Origin: Leishmania infantum JPCM5
Taxonomy: Eukaryota; Euglenozoa; Kinetoplastea; Trypanosomatida; Trypanosomatidae
Length of the DNA: 64,000 nucleotides
Assembly (NCBI RefSeq): GCF_000002875.2
Contig: NC_009412.2
Span: 757,001 to 821,000 of the forward strand
Direction: 5' to 3'
Shown here: positions 8,781 to 18,431 of the stretch, one piece after another
How positions within the stretch are numbered: position 1 is the first letter of the stretch
How the letters are laid out: each line of letters begins with the position of its first letter
Program-made: the position numbers and the translations under genes
The notes under the pieces: model-generated
Told to the model about the DNA's origin: nothing
Seen by the model: the letters and a program-made list of their open reading frames with translations, nothing else
Databases searched by the model: none

Positions 8781-11700
8781 GGCCGATACGTGCCGGCGTG
8801 CAAGGTATTTCGGGTTTATATCAGTGCCTATGCGTTTTTTGATACAGCAAGGCTGCTTAAGGGTCCACTCCGATCGGCGCAGCAACAAGGAGAGTGCGTT
8901 GAAAAGTGCGTGTGCGGGGGGTATGCGTCACCTTCTGTGGCGAGATCAATATGAAAAATAAATGTGTCTGTGTCTGTGTGTTAGGGGGTGGATGCACACT
9001 TACGTCATACAAAGTAAAAAAAAAATAGAAGAGAGTGCACGAAGGCCGCTGTTGCAAAACAGGGTAGCCGGCAACGTGGTGGTGGCCGCGTACGTGTTTT
9101 TCTTTAGCGGCGTGTGCGCCTGTACCTCGTGACGGTTTCCCTTCTTTCCGCCTCGGTCCCTTTGGGGGCAGGGAAGGCGCCACGCGTGAAAGTGCGTGTT
9201 AATGTCTGTGTATGCCTATGCCCGTGGCTGAGACAACCCAATCGGCGAAGACGACTGCGGCGCCAAAGGTGAAGCCCAGGAATACCGCTGCTTGCGGAAA
9301 AGGAAGCACCGACTAAATAGCGACTCCGGACGGAGGCAGGGAGGAGGGGGCGGCACGCTTGGCACGACGCCGCTCTCACGAATGCTGAAAAGAAGACGGA
9401 CAGAAAACAGCGAAAAAAAAAAGAGCAACCCACACTTGGCCTCTCTCTCTTCTACCTCGTTCGACTGTTGTGGATGATTGAGAAATGTGGCGGAGCGGAG
9501 AAGGGGAAGATGTGGCGGGAGGTGGCGTGGGAGGTTAGAGACGAGTGTGCAACAATTCACTCGCGTGGCGCAGCGGAGGATATGTACCTTTATGAGTGAG
9601 CGTACAGCGTACCGCAGCGGTGTTAGGGGTTAGGAGAGTGTTCTCGCGTTTAGTCTTAGTTGTGTGTCGGTGTCGTCGCTGTGCGCGATAGTGCCTAACG
9701 ATCGCCGAAGGTTTGTACGCTGGGGTCGATGCTTGTGCCGTATGTGCGGTCTTTATTTCCTCTCTCTCCCTTCACGCTCCGTGTTTTCTTGGCGTGTCGG
9801 TGCACCGGGAGAGAGTGAGTGGGTAGTAGACTGGCCGACAAGCGCACACGCAAGAATAAGGGAGCGCGGAAGGCAGGGCTGAAGAAGGAGGTGGAGAAAA
9901 GACTGCTAAAGCATGGCAATGGCTCTTGGACCGGAAGCAACTAAGGAAGGAGAGGTGAGGTAGGAAAGGAGGGCACCGTGCCGGTTGGTCGACGTGATCG
10001 TGTGAGTGGCGAGGTGCAGCTAAAAAGACGCAAAGACACGGGGTGGGGATGCTTATAGAGGAAGAGGGAGAGGTGGGGAAACTTGAGAGACAGATGCGGA
10101 GGTACAGAAAGGACGTTGACCGTGTCGCTTCACTAAAGGTAGCAGCTCTTGTCGTGTCCTCACTTTAGTGCTGTATCATTCGCTTGCGTCGCACACTCCC
10201 ACGAGCGAAACAAACTGAAAAATAAGTTAAAAACGAAAGGAATCGACAGCGCGGGCAGCGTTTCTACACGGAGTGCATGTGCGAGCTACGAGGAGTGCGT
10301 GGGAGGTGGGCATGCACTGACAGGCAAACACACACAAGGACAGAAAGAGCCGCGTCAAGGAAGTATCCGTCAAAGGGGAAAAACGAGAAAACGAAGGGAG
10401 AGAGAGTACAGTGGAGAGCGAAGGGCGCAGGGCGACGGTAGAGCTGCGCGAGTGGCACGAGTGTGCGCCAGGGGTTTATGCCCATAAGTTCGGCGTGGAT
10501 GTGTTTGTGTTTCGTGTGCCGTTGTTGTTGCGAGCAGGTGGTGCCGCGTGGTCCAGTGCATCACGAGGGGTGGGATCGTGGGGCGAGAGCCAGAGGATTG
10601 GAAGGACAGATAGAGAGAGATAAGGAGAGCGGATGACGTACCCGAGGCACGAGATAGAGATGCGCATAGCGAAAGAGTGGGCAGAGAGAGCAGACAGCGC
10701 GTCGACGAGGATGACGAGATGGAAATCGCGTGCTACAACGAGTGCGCAACCGTGACAACAGTCATGAAAGATGCGGCTGAGTCGCGCGGTATGCTCAGAG
10801 GCGCCGGCAACCGCGAATGCCCAGATCTCACCGCGTCCACTGAGGCGCGGGATACGTTGGGTGCTATTCGGGATGGGTGTATTCTTGGACGTGTCGAGGG
10901 TTTCGCGATAGCAGTGACCGTCATACTGGCACCTGGAGAGGCCCGCTGTCGCCCCTGTGCGAGTGTGCGGCGCCTCCGTCACCCAGCCAGCGGCGCGGTA
11001 TACATGTGTGTGCTTACATGTCGCAATATGTGCAACGAGTGGAGCCAGTTAAGCGCCGGTGGTGTCCAAATGAAAGACAAAGACAGCAGGCAAGCTTAGA
11101 ACAACAATGAACAGAGGGAGAGAGTGACGGATCCTATCCAGTATCAGCAGCTCGCACAGCACCGCCTTCCGCCTCCGTGTCCACAAGCTGCGAGTAAGAA
11201 TGGGTTCTGAGGAATAGTGTGTATGCGTTTGCGTGAGTGAGGGCCTTGCCGTGAGCACAAGCATCGAAAAAGGTGGACAAGCAGGAGAGAAGGAGAGCCA
11301 AGAATGGAAAGAGACGGCTCAGAGCACGTTATGTGCATACATGTACAAAAGGGGGGAACGGGGTCGCTTTAGACGGGCACGCGTGCACATGTGTGGAAGG
11401 TGGTGGTGGTGGTGGTGTAATGCCCTGCCTAATCCCGTTCACGCACAGGTATAAATCCCGCATACGGGCGTTAGCTGCAACTGTGCCATTAGCTGCGTCC
11501 ACGACTCCTAACGTGGGCTCGCTATCGTACAAGGCCGTCGCCCTGGCAGCGCGGCAGAGGTCTTTTGCGTGTTCGCTTCTTTCGTTTTTTTTTCGCCTGC
11601 TTTCCTGCTTGATTTCGGTGAAGGGCGTGGGAGGGTGAACACGATGCGGCCGCGCACGAGTCTCTCTGTCTGTCTGCCTGCCTGCCTATCCCTACGCGCC

Positions 11701-12670
11701 TGCGGACGTGGGTGCGGGCTTGCTTGCCTGCCGGCACATAGACGCGCACACCAGTCCCCCTCTTTCCCGACGCTACCCGCACACTGAAGGCCAGAGTGCG
11801 AGGAAGCACCTGAACAGAAAGCAGCAGCAGCAGCAAGAGAGGAGAGGAGAGCATGCGCGCTGGTGCGCAAGGAGGTGCCGCGAGCTTTTTTTCACCCTGC
11901 CTTGCTCATGCCCTTTTCGTTTTGATTTTACTGCGCAAGTGGCACACGGAAAGGCAGAGCAGCTCCAAGGGCAGTGCGAGGGTTAGGGTGTACGTAAGAG
12001 AGAGGCATGGGCGAATACGTGACTGGCACATCAGACACCTCACAGAGACACACACACACACGCATGCAGATGCGCACAGGCGAGACGAGGACAACGACGA
12101 CGACGACACATGCACATGGACAAGACCGTTAAAGACGAAAAACTCAAGCAAAGAGAAACCCTAATGGATGATGAAACAACGAAAGGACGAATAAAATAAA
12201 CAAGAGCACTGAGAGGAAGAGAAACGGAGACACAGAGCAGGGCCCCAACACACATACGAGTGCAAGCACCTCGCACACAAACCCGCAGAGAAAGCAGGCG
12301 CCCACACACTCACCTACACGCACATACAACAACAGCAATAAAAGCGCGTGCAGGAAGAAGAGAGAAACCCCACTTTAACGATACCGCCGACGCCCAATCA
12401 CAGAGACGAAAAAAAAAAGACGAGCCAAACGTGTGCGGAGCACACACGCGCGCGCACGCACACAAGCAGGCGTGTCCACGCCCGCTAGGGACGTATGCGC
12501 GCGACGTGGCGCAAAAAAAAATGCCCTCTAGCATGCCCTATGCTTGTTAAAGGTATCAGCGTGCGTGTGCCGGCCCGCGCATGTGAGGATAGTGAGAAGT
12601 GAACAGGGGCAGAGGCACTCCTCCTGTCTCTCTGTGCGTGTGTGGCACTCGGCTAGGGAGTGGGCATGGC
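8781..12670. other. 3.9 kb intergenic region without a convincing gene
   Basis: Purine-rich and GT/GA-rich low-complexity sequence with a GGT-rich run near 11398-11418. A more complex patch at about 10680-11000 could be a very degraded retroposon. The open frames (up to 168 codons) have no recognisable domain and are compositionally biased. The pyrimidine tract for the CorA-like gene (purine-rich on the plus strand at about 9016-9040) lies here. Confidence 0.7.
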
Positions 12671-14731
12671 TTAGATGGCCTCCCGACGCACGCGACGGCA
12701 GAAGCTCTTCTCAAAGACACCCTCGTCGTTGTGTGCAGCCTTTATATTGGACTGAATGTAGAGATAGTCAGCATCGCAGTGCTGTGTACTCGTAATATTT
12801 ACGTCCGTGACGCAGTGCGGGCGGCTGACCTTGAACTTCTGGTTAATGGTGTAGTGCGCCGAGAGCGGGTCGCGGTTGCTGAGTGTCAGCTCACGGCGCA
12901 GACTGTGTTCCACCGTTGTGTCAATGTCGTCTAAGCGGGGAATGCCCTCGCCAAACACGCCGCCAACAACGTTCGTGACGCATGTCCAGGTGTCCAGCAC
13001 GATCTCGTATGAGACGGAGCGCTCCACGTGGCTGGGCGCCATCACCGTCATGGGAGTCGAGGGCGCCACCTCCGGAATTGAATTCGGGCCAGGGACAATG
13101 ATGGCGCTCGGGTGAAGCACCGGGACCCGGAAGACAGCCGTTGCGGCGTCCAGCAGCAGCGTCGTGTCCGCCGGAGAGCACCAAACCATGGGCCAGTAGT
13201 TGTTCGCGAGTGAAAGGGAAACGCTGTGGCCGGCCGGGATGCAGTAGCCACAGAAGTCCATCGTCACCGTCACCTGCACCGCCTGCCCGGGCTGCACCAA
13301 GGCAATGGCCCTGTCGCCCTCGGGGCCACAGTGAACCAGGTTCTTAATGCCGTACGTGATGCGCGTGGCCGCCCCGTCTGGCGCAATGTCGCACAGCTGG
13401 GCGAACAGGAATCCCTTCGGCCGATCGCAGGTCAGTGTCACAGAGAAAGTTGGCTGGCCGAGGATATCCATAGCAGCTGTAAGCGGGGCTGAGGTATAGG
13501 TGACGGCCAAGCCGTTGTCGATGCGCTGGTCACCGGCATTCTCACCTATCGTACCCACACCCATCCACTCACCTGAGATGAGCCCATGGTTCAGCGGCGT
13601 GTGCACCATTACCGTGCCGGTGGCAGTGGTGGCGCCGTCCTTGCCTATCTCTGTCAGGAGCCGGCCCGCCCCGAGGCCATACACGACGGTCGGCACCTCA
13701 GCGTTCACCCACTTGTCCATCGCCACCCACTTGCCAGGCGCCATCTGCTTGGTTGTGCACGGCGGCAGCGAGTCTTCTATGTAGACCTGGAGCACCGGCC
13801 AGCTCGCCACGTCGTTGGTCGTCATGCCCTTCATCCAGTAGTCCCACCAGTCCTTGGCCGCGCGCAGGAAGTTCATCCGAGGCAGCGGCGTGCCGTCCTG
13901 CGGGTACACGTGTGCCCACGGGCCACAAATGGCTTTGCACGGCACCTTCAGCCCCTCCAGCAGGTGAAAGAGGGCGTTCGTGTACGAGTCCGCCCAGCCA
14001 TCGACGAGGAGCACCGGCACCTGGATGGAGCTGTAGTCCTCCTGGATCGACCCGTGCTGCCAGTAAGCGTCGTACCGCTGGTGCTCAGCCCAGTCAGCGG
14101 CGTTCAGAGGCATCTTGTCCAGCCGCTCCAGCCACATCTCCTTCCAGCGATCGCCGACAATGTCGCCGTCGGGCGGACATGACTGGAAGCCCTGCATGAC
14201 GCATCCCCACCAGAAGTTGTCGTTCAGCAGGCACCCTCCCTTCCAGTGGATGTCGTCGGTGAAGCGGTTGTGTGTGAAGCCGAGAACAATGATGGCGCGC
14301 AGCGCGGGAGGACGGCGAGCGGCCACCTGCAGCGAGTTGAAACCACCCCACGACTTGCCCATCATGCCAACGTCGCCGGTGCACCACGGCTGCTTGCTGA
14401 TCCAATCAATCACCTCGAGCGCATCGTCCTGCTCCTGCTTGAGGTATTCGTCGAGCAGCAGGCCATCCGACTCACCGGCGCCGCGCATATCAACGCGCAC
14501 TGCGACGTAGCCGTGGCCGGCAAAGAAGCCGTGCATAGGCTCATCACGGATGCGGGTGCCGTTGCGCTTGCGGTACGGGATGTACTCCAGAATGGCCGGA
14601 TAGCGGTGCTCCGACGATGCATCTTTCGGCATAAAGAGTCGTGCGGCAAGGCGGATGTTATCTTTGAGGGTGATGTAGACGTGTTCCACGAACTGCGTCG
14701 GGTGCGGAAGATCCGTGCAGACGCGGCGCAT
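12671..14731 (-). CDS. CocE/NonD-family serine hydrolase (X-Pro dipeptidyl-peptidase S15-like)
   Basis: A 686-residue alpha/beta-hydrolase of the CocE/NonD family (MEROPS S15-like). The catalytic triad can be placed: Ser127 in the nucleophile elbow GKSWGG, Asp248 in GWADSY, and His274 in CGPWAHVYP. The DMRGAGESDG segment (81-90) is also typical. The last 300 residues form the beta-rich C-terminal domain of the family. The start is the ATG at 14731 (MRRVCTDLP); the frame continues upstream through an AT microsatellite but has no better start. Stop is TAA. There is no obvious signal peptide. The reaction is hydrolysis of an ester, amide or acyl bond of unknown substrate; annotated examples include cocaine esterase and glutaryl-acylase-like enzymes. 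The family is much commoner in bacteria, so lateral origin is possible but untested. Confidence 0.9.
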   Translation of the reverse strand: MRRVCTDLPHPTQFVEHVYITLKDNIRLAARLFMPKDASSEHRYPAILEYIPYRKRNGTRIRDEPMHGFFAGHGYVAVRVDMRGAGESDGLLLDEYLKQEQDDALEVIDWISKQPWCTGDVGMMGKSWGGFNSLQVAARRPPALRAIIVLGFTHNRFTDDIHWKGGCLLNDNFWWGCVMQGFQSCPPDGDIVGDRWKEMWLERLDKMPLNAADWAEHQRYDAYWQHGSIQEDYSSIQVPVLLVDGWADSYTNALFHLLEGLKVPCKAICGPWAHVYPQDGTPLPRMNFLRAAKDWWDYWMKGMTTNDVASWPVLQVYIEDSLPPCTTKQMAPGKWVAMDKWVNAEVPTVVYGLGAGRLLTEIGKDGATTATGTVMVHTPLNHGLISGEWMGVGTIGENAGDQRIDNGLAVTYTSAPLTAAMDILGQPTFSVTLTCDRPKGFLFAQLCDIAPDGAATRITYGIKNLVHCGPEGDRAIALVQPGQAVQVTVTMDFCGYCIPAGHSVSLSLANNYWPMVWCSPADTTLLLDAATAVFRVPVLHPSAIIVPGPNSIPEVAPSTPMTVMAPSHVERSVSYEIVLDTWTCVTNVVGGVFGEGIPRLDDIDTTVEHSLRRELTLSNRDPLSAHYTINQKFKVSRPHCVTDVNITSTQHCDADYLYIQSNIKAAHNDEGVFEKSFCRRVRREAI

Positions 14732-14751
14732 TATGATGGCCACGCAGCAGC

Positions 14752-14776
14752 TATATATATATATATATATATATAT
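14752..14776. repeat. (TA)n microsatellite in the hydrolase leader
   Basis: About 12 TA units immediately upstream (transcript sense) of the hydrolase ATG. Confidence 0.95.
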
Positions 14777-15299
14777 CAATGGATGGATGGGAAAAGGGAT
14801 GTTTGGCGGCCAGCTAAAACAACGCGCCAGCGTTGTACAAACAAAAAGAAAGAAAAAGAGGGGAAGGGGGAATATGCATGTACGTGTGTGTGTGTGTTTG
14901 TATACGCACATGCATATATACTTTGATGGATATATCTATAAATGCATATATGTATCGATATTTATGGATTCAATCCCCCACAACGAAAAAAAAAAGATAG
15001 ATAAGGTGGCAGACAGCGGTGCACTGCAAAAGCCCTGCTGGTGCACTCCCTCCTTCCTTTTCCTTCTCATACACACACACGCGCGCAGACGCACAGACCA
15101 CACTGACGGGGGAAAAGCAAGAGGGCTAGGAAATAAAAATAGAGAGACGCGGAGAGCAGACAGAGAGTCGAATGCGAGTTCAAACAACCAATGAAATACG
15201 CACATGCACGAACTGTGCTGAGCCAGACAGAGTTACCTGAACGAATAAGAGGAGCACGAAAAAAATTGACCACTGAACAGCAGGGCAAAGAGAGGGTGA

Positions 15300-17230
15300 C
15301 AGAAATAGGCGAATACTTCCTGCCCTTGCTGGTGTGAGATCACAGACAGACAGAAATAGAGAAGGGGAATGGGAGTGAGAGGGAGAAGAAGATAAGTTAT
15401 CGAGTGGAAGGGTTTCCATCCCTGTTTTCCGGCCTTCCATGGGTGATGGCACCAAACCTGTTCGACGCAGCCAGGTAAGCGGGGGGGGGGAAGCTGACGT
15501 GAGCATTCCGCTCTTACATAAGTACTGTTTCTCTTTTCAATGCCTTCGACGACAGTGCAGGGTGCACCCTTCCTTATCCATCACCACCCACCCCTTGCCA
15601 TGCTGTTAGCCAGCACCCGTCTCGTGTGAAATGCGGGGTTGCGGCTTGCGTCGCCTGCAGAGCTGTCTTCACCGCCTGCCGACCACCCGTCCGTTGGATG
15701 CTGTCGATGCAGACCTTCACGTGAATGTCGGAGGCGGGTCGCGCGGCACACATAGGATGGCAGGCCGATGTTGCTGTCACTACCCGCATCACCACTGGGC
15801 CAACGGCCAAGTTCATTCGGGTGCGCTCTTCGCTGATGCACGGAGCGGTCCCCGGTTCACAGGCTCAAGAGCGGCCGCAGATGCACGGAAAGAAGCACTT
15901 GAAAAAGATGACCTTTCCAGATCTGTCACCCCCCCTCCCACACGCACACAGTCGTGGAGCACGAGTTCTCCCATGGCTGCGCATCCAGACCCACCTCCGC
16001 GTTGTAACGCCGCTCATCTGGCCAGCTGTTGACTTGTCGCGGCCAGAGAATGAGGGCGCCGCCGTCCGATACGTCCTTTCTTCTCTTCCACGACGGTGGG
16101 GGCCCATTCAAGGAGAGGGGTCGCTGCTGCGCTGGGCACACCATAACGATTGCTGCCACTGAGGGGAGGGGCCTCGACATCCGCGTCTGTCACCGGCGGC
16201 GGAGGAGTGACGCTTTCTGGGAACGCGCGGGGGCACTGGTCGGGGGTACTTTCCATGCACCGCATCCGTTGCTGGTTCTCGCTTCTCATCTCGCCACACA
16301 GATCGACAAGGTGCATCGCCTTCCCCTGTGCCGCGTGCAACGGGGCTCCCTCCGCTCTTCTTTGGCCACTGGTAGGCGTCCATAAGCTGGTTTCGGGCAC
16401 GGCTTGTAGGACGTGCAGGATGGCCCCTCCTCCTCTTCAGGCTGTGAGAGACGGGTAACCTGCACGGGAGCAAGATGGCGCGTATTCGAGGCGTGGGGAG
16501 CACATGCGTGCTCTCCTTCGGCTGCTTCCCTCTGCTCACGGTCACCCTGCGGGGATGCGGGCGCCATCGGTGCGCCCTGTGCCGTGTAGGCGTCGCATTG
16601 TGGGCGCGGCAGCTCCGTAAGGCGGTGGCCACTGCGTCTGAGGCGGGAAGGCAATCACTGGGGCTGCTGTGGGGGTACACGCAAGTCGGCCATCTCAAAC
16701 TCACACCTCTTCAAAGACGGAGCGGAATTCCTGAACCGATGTGAGGTGCCTGTGCTCGCCCTCTTCGTGCAGCGTCACGCACGCCCCGGCGAGATCTACG
16801 TCATTTCGCGAGAGATGTGCATGATGGTTGCGTTGCGGGTGCAACACCGCGACCCATCGGAGTCTTCCCAATGGGGGTCCCGCAATGACACCTCTGTGAT
16901 GCCGCACTGATTGAAGGGCACGTGGTCCTCACATCAAACTCTGTGATCGACAGGGTGGAGGTGCCTTCCTTTAGCATGACCAGCCCATGCGCACCTGGGG
17001 GCGCGTGCATGATCGCATTAAAACGTTATCGGGGCCAGTCCCGCGTGTGTGAGGGGAGCGCCAGCATGGCGTACACAATGTGACGTGAATGGGCCAACGT
17101 CGGGCATGTAGTCTGTGAGTCGCCTTCTACCTTTTTCAGTGCAGCGGGGACGTGATCGTACGTACGAGGCGCGGGAAACAAGGAGAAGGAGGGAGGAAGA
17201 AGAGAGTCCAGATACGCCATCCTTCGACCT
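15300..17230 (-). pseudogene. Degenerate gene relic of unknown family, copy 1
   Basis: Minus-strand reading gives protein-like segments in shifting frames broken by stops. Examples are a segment opening MAYLDSLL near 17220, one containing GLVMLKEGTSTLSITEFDV near 16950, and one containing PASDIHVKVCIDSI near 15715. The related region 42410-43915 has the same segments in the same order, for example EDNVRILISVSS as counterpart of the last one. The first 450 bp (16779-17229) are almost identical between the two copies; the rest is only loosely similar. I do not recognise the parent family. It may be an old gene copy or a degenerate retroelement. Limits are approximate. Confidence 0.5.
16779..17229. 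repeat. Repeat C, copy 1
   Basis: 451 bp nearly identical to 43464-43915; one base indel and an adjacent substitution were noticed around 16798-16805. Identity stops sharply at both ends. It is the 5' part, in transcript sense, of the pseudogene relic. Confidence 0.9.
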
Positions 17231-18431
17231 TCCTTGATTCACGTCTATTGGATGCGTACTGAAGAAAAGAGAGGCTGCATGTGTGCGATTATCCAGAGAG
17301 GGCGAGCGCGTCATGAAGATGACGACAAGTGCAGCGGTTTCATGGCAGTCGATGCCAGAATAGGAGCGCAAGGCGAGAAAAAAGGCCTTCTCAGACTGGC
17401 AAGAACGGACCCAAAGCAGAAGAAAGTGCGATGGACAGTGACGATGCCGAGATGCGAACAGCAGGAGGGGGCATATCACATGCGTTGCAGATGGTAGCGC
17501 GCGCAGAAGAGAAAGTGGCCAAAAGAGGTCGTTGAGACGTGGAGAGGAAGGTGTGCGAAGCCGCGTGTGGGAGTGGGGGGAGAGTCGATAACGAGCGACA
17601 GCGAGGAGCCACAATGCGAGTCCAAGGCCGTGTATTCGTAGCAGCGAGAGAGAAGACTGGCGCGTGTGTGTGTATGTGTGCTAGTGTAGGGTGTGAGATT
17701 GGGGACAAGATGCGGACACCATGGAAGGGTCAGCAGGAGGAATCAAAAAGAGAGAGCGAAAACAGGGATGGGCGAGGAGGGGCAGTGAGCACAGATCGCA
17801 GCAGGTGTGCGCGCGCGCACGTACAATGTCGTATACACAGGCGAGGAGGGCTCGCGTGACAGAAAGCGAAAGAGGGGCGCAAACGTGCACAGACGCGCGG
17901 GCGCGCAAAGAGGGGCCGAAGGGGTGAGGCAGCCGAGTGCCGAAGGGATGGGACGTGGAAGGAGGCACGGCAAGCCCATCCAGAAAGCGGCCCGCTTGAA
18001 AAAAAAAAAGAGAGCGCGTGCGACGAGGCCGCGACAGCTCAGAACACGAACGCGCTCGTGCTTCTTTGTGCCCCCGCGCATCGGCACGTGCTCCATGGCG
18101 AAGCGCATACCTTCTTCAAGTGGGCCGTCTTCCGTTTTTCGTTGCTGTTTCCCAAGCTTGTGCGACTGAGTGTTCCGCGCGAGCAGACCGCGAGAGGCGC
18201 CCCACGCCCTTTTCTCTCGCCCACCCCCGCTCGTCAAATCGCCGCCAGCACCGCACCCCCTTAGCGGTGCGGTATAAAACAGACGATGGGCAGGAGAGAG
18301 AGACCGAAAAGAAAGAGCCAAACGTGGCCAAGCAAAGGGGCCACACGCGCTAACCGGGTGAAGAAAGGTGAAGGCGCCGCCCGACGCCGCCTCCACGCTG
18401 GCCAAGGGCGCGAGAGGGTGGGGGTAGAAAG

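Larger units (their letters stand above)
14732..18431. other. Intergenic region between EF-G2 and the hydrolase, with a pseudogene
   Basis: It contains a degraded coding relic (about 15300-17230) related to the one at 42410-43915, and low-complexity sequence on both sides. No intact gene is seen. Confidence 0.7.
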
